Positions 1-7,492 of a stretch of DNA of 42,092 nucleotides are shown piece after piece. Location: the NCBI GenBank assembly GCA_937935255.1, contig CALGXT010000033.1:1-42092 (forward strand), read 5' to 3'. The stretch's first letter is position 1; the number at the start of each line of letters is the position of its first letter. The position numbers and the translations under genes were made by a program. Source of the DNA: an uncultured bacterium (GTDB lineage Bacteria > Verrucomicrobiota > Kiritimatiellia > PWTM01). A model generated the notes under the pieces. The model did no database searches. It had not been told where the DNA came from and was given only the letters and a program-made list of their open reading frames with translations.

Positions 1-20
1 AACCGCTCTGCCACCCCTCC
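1..20 (-). tRNA. tRNA-Ser, 5' end only (runs off the left edge)
   Basis: Read on the minus strand from position 20 leftwards, the sequence begins GGAGGGGTGGCAGAGCGGTT. This looks like the acceptor 5' strand, the two linker bases and the D-arm start of a bacterial tRNA-Ser. The anticodon lies outside the window, so the isoacceptor cannot be read. A TAAAGT hexamer about 10 bases upstream (positions 30-35) could be its -10 box. The assignment rests only on the 5' end; a class II tRNA-Leu is less likely. Confidence 0.6.
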
Positions 21-171
21 AACACTGATACTTTACCGGTTTCCCGCGCGATGCTCCGCAAAGCGAGGCAAACGCGGCCGCGTTTGCCGCCCCACCGGGG
101 CGGCATCACGTGGCCAGACCGGCGCAATAAATCCGCGGGAGACCCGGTGCCGCCAAGTCAACGCGGCTTCG

Positions 172-188
172 CGCTCTGCCACCCCTCC
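172..188 (-). repeat. Second copy of the tRNA-Ser 5' end (17 bp)
   Basis: Positions 172-188 (CGCTCTGCCACCCCTCC) repeat positions 4-20 exactly, which are the first 17 bases of the edge tRNA-Ser. Sequence beyond this stretch does not fold as a tRNA, so this is a fragment and not a second gene. Such copies can be attachment-site leftovers of elements integrated into tRNA genes, or simple duplication debris. No integrase is visible in the window. Confidence 0.55.
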
Positions 189-407
189 AGCGGGTTGCCG
201 GATACGCGGACGCTCCGGCGGAGGCTCGCGAGACTCTTTGAAAGACTAACCTTCCGCCGCGCGCCGCTCAAGGCCCGATGCGATTCCTCGGTGAGCGCGC
301 CGTTCCACCTTGGGCGGCCGTAGGGCCGATGCGCTCCAGACTGAAACTTTTTTCTGCCGTTCCCGGCACGGCGGGGCCGCTTCCAGCACCCGTTTTTCAT
401 CGAGTCT

Positions 408-443
408 GGAGTGTATCACACTTCGCGAAGTGTGATACACTCC
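408..443. repeat. 36-bp perfect palindrome, copy 1 of a dispersed family
   Basis: The left arm GGAGTGTATCACACTTCG is followed immediately by its exact reverse complement, so both strands read the same for 36 bp. Related copies with the same core (TATCACACTTCGCGAAGTGTG) occur at 9425-9454 and 37958-37987. This copy sits about 100 bp downstream of the deacetylase. No T-tract follows on either strand, so it is not a standard intrinsic terminator. Confidence 0.85.
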
Positions 444-546
444 CCGGAAAAACGAAAAGAGGGATAGATTGTGCGCTGACGCCTCGGCGATAAACTTCGG
501 CGCGGCTCGGCGAGCGCCCTCCCCAGCCGAGCTGTCCGCGTCCCCC

Positions 547-1260
547 TCAACTGCAACAGCCGGGTTGACCGTTTTGTCGCGCCCACCATTCCATATGGCG
601 AATCACCCGCAAGCGGTCGCGCTGCGCGACGAGGTAGTCGCAGATTTCCTCGAACCATGCGAACGGGATTGGAAGCCAGCCCTCTTCGATGCCGTGAAAC
701 GTGAGGATGTCGCCGCCGCCGGAGGCGACCACGGCCTCCAAATGCTCGAAGATTTCCTCCCGCGTTTTGAGATTCAGCCCGGCGCACCGGCGCGGCGCAC
801 GAGGTCGGGGAATCAGCCGTAGCCGCCGCAACACGGCGTCGAGCTCCTCCGCCGCGATCGGCCATTGTTCGGGGCGCAAACCGCCGGGCGAGGCATACGA
901 AAGCGGGACATCGCCGCGCAGCCGCCGGAGATATTCGGCGCAACGCTCGATTTCGACGATCACCTCTTCCCGCGTGGATCCGCCGCGGTGCGTCCAGGTG
1001 TGATTGCCGTATCCGAAACCCTCGAAAACAGCGGGGTCTTCCCATTCGGCTTGCCGCGCCTGAAACCCGTCGGCGCCGGGACAGAGATAGAAATCCGCCG
1101 TCAATCCGCGCGCCTTCAGCGCGGGTATGGCGCGATCCAAGTGGCACGGCAAACCGTCATCGAAGAACAGCATCAAGGCCGCTTTCCCATCCGGTTCGCC
1201 GGCAAAGAGCGAACCGGCGGGGAATTTTTCGGCCCATCGTTGTCGGTTCCGCATGCTCAT
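547..1260 (-). CDS. Polysaccharide deacetylase (NodB-type, CE4-like)
   Basis: A 237-residue protein of the NodB-homology fold, which removes acetyl groups from N- or O-acetylated sugars using a bound metal. Residues 33-36 read FDDG, containing the catalytic and metal Asp pair, and residues 86-91 read NHTWTH, the His-x3-His metal ligands. A C-terminal LTFHGI segment matches the late conserved His motif. The start is the ATG at 1260; longer versions run into dispersed-repeat DNA. No signal peptide is evident, so it may act in the cytoplasm. It lies 25 bp downstream of the M15-like gene on the same strand and probably shares its transcript with the sulfatase. The substrate cannot be told from sequence. 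Confidence 0.8.
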   Translation of the reverse strand: MSMRNRQRWAEKFPAGSLFAGEPDGKAALMLFFDDGLPCHLDRAIPALKARGLTADFYLCPGADGFQARQAEWEDPAVFEGFGYGNHTWTHRGGSTREEVIVEIERCAEYLRRLRGDVPLSYASPGGLRPEQWPIAAEELDAVLRRLRLIPRPRAPRRCAGLNLKTREEIFEHLEAVVASGGGDILTFHGIEEGWLPIPFAWFEEICDYLVAQRDRLRVIRHMEWWARQNGQPGCCS

Positions 1261-1285
1261 GGCTCTTTCGCTTTCACCGCACCGT

Positions 1286-1753
1286 TTATGTAGCGGCCCC
1301 GCTTCCCCCGTCCGTTGCGTTTTTGCGTTTTTCGCAGGTCCTGTCATCCGCGTTCATCCGCGCCATCTGCGGTTCGCTCTTTTGGGGGGCTGTGCGTGCG
1401 TGCGCCTGGAAATGGAGATGCGGCCCGGAGCCGTGCGGCGCGGAGACGCACACTAAAAAATGCGGCCGTTCAGGATCGTAAATCCAACGCCCGTTGATCG
1501 CGCGCGCGACATCCTCGATCGCCTCGGGCGGGACATCGCGCGTGCGCACATCCACGGCGCGCCATTCACCGTGAATACCGCTGGCCCCCAGCGCCCGATC
1601 CTCTTCGGGGCTGCGCCAAATTGACGTCAGCGCGAACTCCCAATCCCAGCGCGCGGCCGCATACGCGGCAGCCTCGAGGACGATGCGGCGCACCGTCGGG
1701 TCCAGCGCCGATGATTCCCATTCCGCTTGAATGCGCGGTTCCAGGAATTTCAT
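1286..1753 (-). CDS. Small M15-type D,D-peptidase-like protein
   Basis: A 155-residue protein with the zinc-site pattern of the M15 (D-Ala-D-Ala carboxypeptidase / phage endolysin) family. His61 and Asp68 sit in a GIHGEWRAVDV segment, corresponding to the family's H-x6-D, and the second site is HLH at 112-114. The usual substrate is the peptide stem of peptidoglycan. There is no signal peptide or cell-wall-binding domain. The start is the ATG at 1753, 23 bp after the sulfatase stop. The last 30 or so codons run through a dispersed-repeat sequence rich in CGGATGAACGCGGATGA, so the true C-terminus may originally have been shorter. It could be a phage-derived lysin; the pairing with carbohydrate-active neighbours is unexplained. 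Confidence 0.65.
   Translation of the reverse strand: MKFLEPRIQAEWESSALDPTVRRIVLEAAAYAAARWDWEFALTSIWRSPEEDRALGASGIHGEWRAVDVRTRDVPPEAIEDVARAINGRWIYDPERPHFLVCVSAPHGSGPHLHFQAHARTAPQKSEPQMARMNADDRTCEKRKNATDGGSGAAT
1336..1378 (-). repeat. Dispersed repeat of the CGCAGAT/GCGGATGAACGCGGATGA type inside the M15 gene end
   Basis: On the minus strand this reads AACCGCAGATGG then CGCGGATGAACGCGGATGAC. It resembles the short AACC-CAGATGAACRCAGAT-type repeats that are scattered through many bacterial genomes. It forms most of the C-terminal tail of the M15-like protein, the MARMNADDRTC segment. Family assignment is from memory of the motif. Confidence 0.45.
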
Positions 1754-1776
1754 GCCAAGTCCCTGCGATATCGCGC

Positions 1777-3432
1777 TCAGCGGCGGCGCGGCGGGCGGAC
1801 GTCTTCCCAGGGACGGACGCCGACGCGGTCGGCCCAGCGCTGCCACTCGGCCGCGAGTTCCGAAACGAGTTCCGGGCGCGCGGCACCGAGGTTCTCGGTC
1901 TCGGTGCGATCGGCCTCGAGATCGTAGAGTTCCCACGGTTCGCCGTGCGAAGCGACCAGCTTCCAGTCCCCGCGCCGCAGCGCGCGATGGCCCTGGTGTT
2001 CCCAGAAAATCGTTTGGTGTCCCCCGCGCGCGCGGCCCTCGAAGAGCGGGCGCAGCGTCCGGCCTTCCTGCGGCGTCAGCGCGCGCCCGTCGAGTTCCGC
2101 GGGATAGGCAACGCCCGCAAAATCGAGGCAGGTCGGCGCCAGGTCAATGACGTGGCCGACGGCGTCGCTCAGCGCGCCGCGCCGGATGCCGGGGCCGCGC
2201 GCGATCAGCGGCGTGGCGATGCCGCCTTCGTGGACGAACTGTTTGAAGAGCCGCAGGGGGGTGTTGCTCGCGTTCGCCCACGGCAGGCCGTACGAGCGGA
2301 ACGAGTCCGGCGCGCCCGTCCGCGCCTTTGGATCGCGGCTGCGCTCGATCTCCTCCGCGCAGCCGCCGTTGTCGGAGAGGAACAGTACGACGGTGTGGTC
2401 GGCGATGCCCAGGTCGTCGAGCGTTTGGAGCACGCGCCCCACGCCCTGGTCCATGCGGTCCACTTGCGCGGCATAGACGGCCATTTTTTCGGCTTCGATG
2501 GCCTGGCGCTCGGAGGAAAGCGAATCCCAGGCCGGCGCTTTCGGGTGGCGAGGCGAGAGTTTCCATTTCGGGTCCGCCAGCCCCATTTCAAGCTGCCGTT
2601 CATGACGTTCGGCGCGGAGACGATCCCAGCCGCCGCGATAGCGGTCGCGGTAGCGCGCGATATCCTCATCGTGCGCATGCAGCGGCCAGTGCGGAGCGGT
2701 GTAGGCAAGATATAGAAAGAAAGGATCGCCGGCGCGCCGGCCGGCGACGTGGTCGCGCATCATCCGGACGGCGCGCTCGGTGAAGGCGTCGGTCATATAA
2801 AACGAGCCGTCGGCCGGCGGAGTCCAAGGGGTGTCGTCCTCCGCCATTTGCCGTTCGGGATCGAGCCGCCAGTAATTGCTGGCGCCGCTGATGAGGCCAA
2901 AGAAGCGATCGAAGCCGCGGCGTCGCGGCCAGTGCGGCGGCTGCTCGCCGATGTGCCATTTGCCGCTCATGTAGGTCGCGTAGCCGGCGGGGCGCAGCAA
3001 CTCCGCGAGGGTTGCGCAGCGGTCATTCAGAAAGCCCCGATAGGCCGGATGGCCGTAATCCGTCACCATGTGGCCGACGCCGGTCTGGTGGGGATAAAGG
3101 CCGGTGAGCAGCGACGCGCGCGAGGGGCAGCAGCGGGCCGTGTTGTAGAACTGCGTGAATCGCACGCCCTCCGCAGCGAGACGATCAATATTCGGCGTGC
3201 GGATTTCTCCGCCGTAGCAACCGATATCCGACCAACCCATGTCGTCCGCCAGGATCAGCACGAGGTTCGGGCGCGAGGGCTTTGCGGGATTGTTCATGAT
3301 CGTTTTTCTTTCCCGTTGAAATTTCGGCAAACGGCATCCCGCCGCGCCGGCCGCCGCCGTCGCGCCGGCCAGCGCGAGAAAGCGCCGGCGCGTGAGCGGG
3401 ACGCCGATGGAGATGCCGGGCGAAACAGCCAT
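1777..3432 (-). CDS. Exported arylsulfatase (formylglycine type, S1 family)
   Basis: A 551-residue sulfatase that hydrolyses sulfate esters, probably of sulfated glycans. Near the N-terminus a LTRRRFLALAG segment is a twin-arginine signal, followed by a lipobox-like AAGC ending at Cys33, so export and perhaps lipid anchoring are likely. The mature part opens with PNLVLILADDMGWSD, whose Asp pair binds calcium. CCPSR at 101-105 with SLLTG after it is the C-x-P-S-R signature whose first Cys is converted to formylglycine. Later conserved pieces include GKWHIG, SDNGG and a C-terminal WKLV. The ATG at 3432 was chosen over a GTG four codons earlier. It is the first gene of a three-gene minus-strand unit. 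The activating formylglycine enzyme is not in the window. Confidence 0.9.
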   Translation of the reverse strand: MAVSPGISIGVPLTRRRFLALAGATAAAGAAGCRLPKFQRERKTIMNNPAKPSRPNLVLILADDMGWSDIGCYGGEIRTPNIDRLAAEGVRFTQFYNTARCCPSRASLLTGLYPHQTGVGHMVTDYGHPAYRGFLNDRCATLAELLRPAGYATYMSGKWHIGEQPPHWPRRRGFDRFFGLISGASNYWRLDPERQMAEDDTPWTPPADGSFYMTDAFTERAVRMMRDHVAGRRAGDPFFLYLAYTAPHWPLHAHDEDIARYRDRYRGGWDRLRAERHERQLEMGLADPKWKLSPRHPKAPAWDSLSSERQAIEAEKMAVYAAQVDRMDQGVGRVLQTLDDLGIADHTVVLFLSDNGGCAEEIERSRDPKARTGAPDSFRSYGLPWANASNTPLRLFKQFVHEGGIATPLIARGPGIRRGALSDAVGHVIDLAPTCLDFAGVAYPAELDGRALTPQEGRTLRPLFEGRARGGHQTIFWEHQGHRALRRGDWKLVASHGEPWELYDLEADRTETENLGAARPELVSELAAEWQRWADRVGVRPWEDVRPPRRR

Positions 3433-3972
3433 GACCGTGTCCACGCGCAGTCTATCAATGTTTTGCGCTTGCGCGCGGAAAAAATAGAGGTTGTGGGGAT
3501 AGGATTGAAGACCGTGGAAAACGAGATGCTCTCAAAGCGGTTTCTCGTTTTAGGGAAACGGCTCAGGGGGAGTGAGTTGTGCAAAAGAGCCGAACAGTTT
3601 TCGCGGTTTCCACGATCGCGGCGGGCATGAAAACGTAAGACTGGAGACGGTTTTGGGATGCCGAGATTCTTCCGCGGGTGCGCGTGCGGCGGATCGCGCC
3701 GCACGAGAACGCGCGGCGGGATGCGCTGATGCGTGAACGGCATCACCTCGGCGCTGCGCAGCGGGTGGGCCGACAACGGTACTACGCGGCGGAGTTGTAC
3801 GGCCAATGGGCGGCGCTGTTGGGCTGGAGCGCGGCGGCGTGGCATCCGAAAGGGCGCGAGGCGTGGATTGGCTGGAGCGTGTCTCAGCAGTCGGCGCGCC
3901 GCAGCTGGGCGTTTCACGGGCTAATATCCCCGCGCGGCTTTACCCCGTTCGATTCGAACCGCGGCGGCGGTG
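3433..3972. other. Intergenic region with a gene remnant
   Basis: Apart from the DUF4338 remnant at 3639-3902 I see no gene between the sulfatase start and the thiE stop. Positions 3440-3620 are less GC-rich and probably hold the sulfatase promoter, but I could not fix convincing -35/-10 boxes. Confidence 0.4.
3639..3902 (+). pseudogene. Remnant of a DUF4338 (DruA-like) gene
   Basis: In one plus-strand frame an LMRERHHLGAA segment is followed by VGRQRYYAAELYGQWAALLG, then WSAAAWHPKGREAWIGWS. I recognise this series as the N-central part of DUF4338 proteins, which are transposase-associated and include DruA of Druantia systems. Members are usually 250 residues or longer. Here homology begins just after an in-frame stop at 3636 and ends at QQSARR near 3902, where the expected downstream part (LVAxNSRFL) is missing. 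No good start codon or ribosome-binding site is present. It is therefore a decayed fragment, likely left by a mobile element, and not a working defence gene. Confidence 0.6.
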
Positions 3973-4659
3973 CTATCCCGCCGCACACTCCCGAAACTCT
4001 CGCCAAAAGGCCTGTAATTCGCGGATGGCGGATTCCGGCTGGGACGATTCGCAGACGGGGCGAACGACAGCGAAGTTGACCGCGCCGGCGGCGAGCACCT
4101 CGCGGAGGTTGCGTGCATTGATGCCGCCGATCGCGACAGCGGCGCAGGCCGAGGCCTTCACGATGCGCCCCATGCGTTCAAGACCGAGCGGCGGATCGGG
4201 CCTGGCTTTCGTCGGCGTCGGAAACACGGGGCCGACGCCGATATAATCGGGCGCAAACGTTTGCGCGGCCGCGGCCTGCGCCTCGTCGTGCGTGGAGAGC
4301 CCCCAAATGCGGATTCCCGGATGCCGCGCGCGCGCGACGGCGAGCGGTTCGTCGTCCTGTCCCAAATGCACGCCGTCGGCGCCGACTTCCGCCGCGAGAT
4401 CGGGGTCGTCATTGACGATGAAATGCGTTTGCGTGTTCGCCGTGATGGCGCGCAGGCGCCGCGCCATTTCGAGCGCGCATTCCGGGTTTTCGGATTTCAT
4501 GCGCAACTGTAGAAACCGCACGCCGGCGGCGACCGCCGCCTCGGCGCAGCGTTCGTAGCCGGCGATCGGATTCGTCAAAATGACATACAGTCCGAACGGC
4601 TCTACGGCCGCGCGCCGAACCGGCGCCGCGGCGCCGCGGTTCTCGGACGCTTCTTTCAC
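3973..4659 (-). CDS. thiE: Thiamine-phosphate synthase ThiE
   Basis: A 228-residue TIM-barrel enzyme that joins the thiazole phosphate and the pyrimidine pyrophosphate to give thiamine monophosphate. Visible family segments are LYVILTN near the start, LQLRMK, the [11 protein letters not shown] strand, [10 protein letters not shown] (diphosphate and Mg binding), [13 protein letters not shown] and AIGGI. The GTG start at 4659 overlaps the TGA of the upstream gene (GTGA), which implies translational coupling. Longer in-frame starts would lie inside thi4 and were rejected. It is co-transcribed with thi4 behind the TPP riboswitch at 5590-5661, so thiazole formation and coupling are regulated together. 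Confidence 0.92.
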   Translation of the reverse strand: MKEASENRGAAAPVRRAAVEPFGLYVILTNPIAGYERCAEAAVAAGVRFLQLRMKSENPECALEMARRLRAITANTQTHFIVNDDPDLAAEVGADGVHLGQDDEPLAVARARHPGIRIWGLSTHDEAQAAAAQTFAPDYIGVGPVFPTPTKARPDPPLGLERMGRIVKASACAAVAIGGINARNLREVLAAGAVNFAVVRPVCESSQPESAIRELQAFWREFRECAAG

Positions 4660-5459
4660 GGCGCGTTCGATTCGGCGCGCAAATCGGCCATCAGCAAGCC
4701 CGCCAGCTTGCGCCCGCTTTTGAGCATACCGCCGAAAATCGGCCCCATGCGGAATCCGCCCTGCACATTGTTGGCGGCCATGCCGGAGGCGTAGAGGCCG
4801 GGGCACAAACGCTTGGTGTTCTCGACGGTGGTGCGCTCGCCGCTTTCCATCCACATCGGCTTTTCGCCGAGGATTCCGCCGGTGGGCGAATCAATCAGGA
4901 GGCCCGCTTTTCGGGTGACCATCGCCACGACCTCGCTCGGATGGCCGGTGCCGTCCACGACGGCGCGCGCCGTGATCACCAGCGGATCCACGTGCATCTG
5001 AAGCCGATGCACCGGAGTCCAATTGATCACCACGCCGCAGATGCGCCCGTCGCGCACGACGACGTCCTCGACCTTCACGGCGTTGAAAATGACCGCGCCG
5101 GCGCGCCGCGCGCCGTAGATCAAGGCGCCGGCCATTTCGACGGCGTCGCAGGTGTGATAGTCGTCGCCGACGGATTCCGAGGCCACGCCGAAGTCCGCGA
5201 GGATCGGTAAGGCGTCGGTCTGCACGACGACTTCGTTGAGCAGCATGCCGCCGCCCCAGATTCCGCCGCCGGGGGCCAGCTTGCTTTCGAAGACCGCGAC
5301 GCGATATCCGGCGAGCGCGACATCGCGCGCGGCGACCAGTCCGGAAGGACCGGCGCCGACGATCGCAACGTCAATCGAGAGATGCCGTTCCAGCTTCGCG
5401 AAAAAGCGCCGCACGATCGCGGCGCTGATTTTTTCCTCTTGCAGAGGCAGGTTCATCAT
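4656..5459 (-). CDS. thi4: Thi4-type thiazole synthase (probably sulfide-dependent)
   Basis: A 267-residue FAD/NAD-binding protein of the Thi4 family, which makes the thiazole moiety of thiamine from NAD and glycine. GAGPSG at 35-40 is the dinucleotide-binding loop, FESK and [10 protein letters not shown] follow, and the C-terminal ASGMAANN...MGPIFGGML segment is typical. Yeast THI4 donates sulfur from a Cys in its GPFGAFCAKR segment. The equivalent stretch here (171-184, [14 protein letters not shown]) has no Cys, as in archaeal and anaerobe enzymes that use free sulfide and can turn over repeatedly. That class assignment is inference. A TPP riboswitch lies upstream and thiE overlaps its stop. 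Two adjacent ATGs are possible starts; a GGAG lies just upstream. Confidence 0.88.
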   Translation of the reverse strand: MMNLPLQEEKISAAIVRRFFAKLERHLSIDVAIVGAGPSGLVAARDVALAGYRVAVFESKLAPGGGIWGGGMLLNEVVVQTDALPILADFGVASESVGDDYHTCDAVEMAGALIYGARRAGAVIFNAVKVEDVVVRDGRICGVVINWTPVHRLQMHVDPLVITARAVVDGTGHPSEVVAMVTRKAGLLIDSPTGGILGEKPMWMESGERTTVENTKRLCPGLYASGMAANNVQGGFRMGPIFGGMLKSGRKLAGLLMADLRAESNAP

Positions 5460-5508
5460 CGCGCTCCGTTGCGATCCGTGAAACGGCGGCGTCAGTCTCG
5501 AACGCCCG

Positions 5509-5530
5509 CCGCGAACAGACCGGTTCGCGG
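5509..5530 (-). other. Hairpin between TPP aptamer and thi4
   Basis: CCGCGAAC and GTTCGCGG form an 8-bp stem around a 6-base loop in the leader between the TPP aptamer and the thi4 start. No T-tract follows on the minus strand. It may be part of the expression platform, but this cannot be decided from one sequence. Confidence 0.35.
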
Positions 5531-5589
5531 TCGGCGCCCGAGCGGGGGAAAGCGGAATCGGAAGGCGTGAAACGGCCCGAAGATCATGG

Positions 5590-5661
5590 CTATTCCCTAC
5601 GCCGGCATTACCCGGATCAGGTTCATGGGTATATTCTCAGCCGCGCCGAGCGCAGCACCCC
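5590..5661 (-). promoter_or_regulatory. TPP (THI-box) riboswitch
   Basis: The minus strand reads GGGGTGC at the 5' side, then GGCTGAGA, then ACCC..GAACCTGATCCGG followed by GTAATGCCGGCGTAGGGAA. These are the conserved blocks of the thiamine-pyrophosphate aptamer, with CTGAGA and ACCTGATC as the ligand-binding core. It lies about 130 nt upstream of thi4 in the same orientation. When TPP binds, expression of thi4-thiE is expected to fall. Confidence 0.95.
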
Positions 5662-5700
5662 AAAGCTTAAATTCGGCCGCCAACAAACGGCGTCTTTGAA

Positions 5701-5728
5701 AGAATATCACGAAAAAGATAAAAATCAA
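5701..5728 (-). promoter_or_regulatory. Candidate sigma70-type promoter of thi4-thiE
   Basis: On the minus strand TTGATT (5728-5723) and TATTCT (5706-5701) are separated by 16 bp in an AT-rich stretch. The predicted start falls about 30 nt before the riboswitch. This is the only good match in the short gap after the SPFH gene. Confidence 0.55.
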
Positions 5729-5782
5729 TTTTTCTTTGCCCGGACACGGCGCGGGGCAACATTCCTCCGACACCACCACCGT

Positions 5783-7492
5783 TTAGCGCTGCTGCAGGAT
5801 TTTCGCGCCGCCGAGATCGCCCAGCCCGACCTTTTGAAGATCGGTCCATAGGGTTCCGGGGCCCGCATGCAAAATGCCCACGCGCAAATCGGGGCTCAAC
5901 CCCTGCGCCAGGGCGTATAGCGCATAGGCGGCGGGATCGCCGAACGCCTTGATCTTCATCTGGTAGCCCTGCGCTTTTTCTCCTTCGACCTTCCGCACCA
6001 CCTCCGCCGCCGCGCGCCCGCCCACCAGCTCCGTTTCCGCCCGGAGCGCGGCGGTGTCGCGTTCAATTTCCGCCACACGGCGCCCCGTTTCAGCCGCGAT
6101 TTCCGCCACTTTCTTCTCCTGATCGGCCTTGATCTCCGCGCGAAGCCGCTCGGTTTCCTGCTGCACTTGCTCGCCGCGCTGCGCGATCAGCGAGATTTCC
6201 GTGTTCAATTCCGCTTGCTTGCGGGCGGTGTTCTGTTTCTCGCGGTTCGTCAGGTTTTGTTCGTTGGCGATGCTGGCCTGCCGAATGGGGTCGAGAATCT
6301 GCATCGGAACGTTCACGTGCCGAATCAGCGCATTGTGCACCTCGATGCGCCGCTCCTCCAGCGCCTTCGAGAGCGCCTCCGTGAGGTCCGCCTGGAACCG
6401 CTCGCGGCCCTCGCCCATGATGAAATCGGTGGCGCGATAGGCGGAGCCTTTGAGCCGCGCGATGGAGAGAATCTGCGGCATGATGATCTTGTCCACCACC
6501 GCCGGCAGATCGCCGAACGCGCGGAAGATGCCGGCGATACGCTCCGGCCGCATCTCGAACTCGACGGTCATGTCGAGGCTGATTTCGAAGCCGTCGCGCG
6601 ACGGAAATTCCACGTACTGATTCAACGTGAATGTCGAGAGCCCCTCCGCGTGCGGACGACCCGGCGGCGGGGCCTTGGCCGCCGGCGCGGGCGCGCGGCG
6701 TTGCGGCAACGACGACGCGGAGTCCATCTGTTTCGACGAGGCGAGATACGACTCGCGGCGCGCGCGCTGTTCCACGAGCACATTGCGCTGCAGCTCTTCA
6801 ATCGCCTGCGCCTGCTGCTGCGCCGGTTGTGCGAGCACATTCTTCGTCACCACCGCGCCGCCCTCGCGGCCCAGCAGCGAGACCTGATTCAAGCCGATCT
6901 CCAACACGTCAATCTTGTACTGCCTTGGATTGACGTAGTAGAGGCCCGGTTGCAGGATGTCCGCGCGCACGCCTTTCTGGCCGGGCGCGGCGAACTGGCC
7001 TTCCGCGGCCTGGGCGCCGGCGAGCGAAGTGACCACCCCGACATAGCCGATCGGAATGCTGATCGCGTCCACCACCTCGATCTCGTAGCCGAAGGGATTC
7101 AGGCGATACTTGCCCGGCCCCAGGACGCCGCGCCAAATGCCCTTCTGGCCCGGGTCGGCCAAAAACTCCCCTGGCGGCGGCGCCGCGCCGACCTTCGAAG
7201 TCACCACGCCGACCTTTCCGGCCGGCACTTCGATCAACGGTAGAATCCGGCGTTCGAAAACGATCGGGTTGAGAAAATACCGTCCTTCGCCGAGCACCTC
7301 CTCCTGAATGCCTTTTTGACCTTTTCGGGCCAGAATCTGACCCGGCGGCAAATCCTCGCCGGTTTTGGCGGTGATCACCGCCATGTAGCCCGGCGGAACG
7401 TAGAAGCGGCAAACGCCCCACTGCCAGAACAGCCAGGCGCCGAAGACGATCAGCGCCAATATCAGAAGGGTCGAAAGGATGCTTTTGTTCAT
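5783..7492 (-). CDS. Membrane-anchored SPFH/band-7 protein with three N-terminal bead repeats (A)
   Basis: A 569-residue protein with one N-terminal membrane helix (about 5-27). Three tandem repeats with a period near 57 residues follow, at 33-89, 90-146 and 147-201. Each has a Y/K-VGVVTS-like strand, a PPGxxLA turn, GQKGI or GQKGV, and a PGxYxxNP strand. After a Gln/Ala/Pro-rich linker (about 210-290) comes the SPFH domain (about 290-420), then a charged Glu/Arg/Ala coiled coil (about 425-520). SPFH proteins form ring or cage assemblies on membranes (flotillins, HflK/HflC). Its ATG overlaps the TGA of the upstream SPFH gene (ATGA), so the two are probably made together as partners. The beads resemble in style the repeats of the major vault protein, but I cannot prove homology. 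Confidence 0.75.
   Translation of the reverse strand: MNKSILSTLLILALIVFGAWLFWQWGVCRFYVPPGYMAVITAKTGEDLPPGQILARKGQKGIQEEVLGEGRYFLNPIVFERRILPLIEVPAGKVGVVTSKVGAAPPPGEFLADPGQKGIWRGVLGPGKYRLNPFGYEIEVVDAISIPIGYVGVVTSLAGAQAAEGQFAAPGQKGVRADILQPGLYYVNPRQYKIDVLEIGLNQVSLLGREGGAVVTKNVLAQPAQQQAQAIEELQRNVLVEQRARRESYLASSKQMDSASSLPQRRAPAPAAKAPPPGRPHAEGLSTFTLNQYVEFPSRDGFEISLDMTVEFEMRPERIAGIFRAFGDLPAVVDKIIMPQILSIARLKGSAYRATDFIMGEGRERFQADLTEALSKALEERRIEVHNALIRHVNVPMQILDPIRQASIANEQNLTNREKQNTARKQAELNTEISLIAQRGEQVQQETERLRAEIKADQEKKVAEIAAETGRRVAEIERDTAALRAETELVGGRAAAEVVRKVEGEKAQGYQMKIKAFGDPAAYALYALAQGLSPDLRVGILHAGPGTLWTDLQKVGLGDLGGAKILQQR

Larger units (their letters stand above)
21..546. other. Intergenic region without a supported gene
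   Basis: Between the edge tRNA and the deacetylase stop codon there are only GC-rich overlapping frames with no recognisable protein. The region holds the 17-bp tRNA fragment (172-188) and the 36-bp palindrome (408-443). I see nothing else in it. Confidence 0.5.

Noticed and set aside
408-443. Palindrome as intrinsic terminator
   Set aside because: No T-tract follows on either strand and the copies lie at variable distances from gene ends.
3639-3902. Druantia-type anti-phage system
   Set aside because: Only a short internal piece of a DUF4338 gene remains, with no partner helicase or other Druantia genes.
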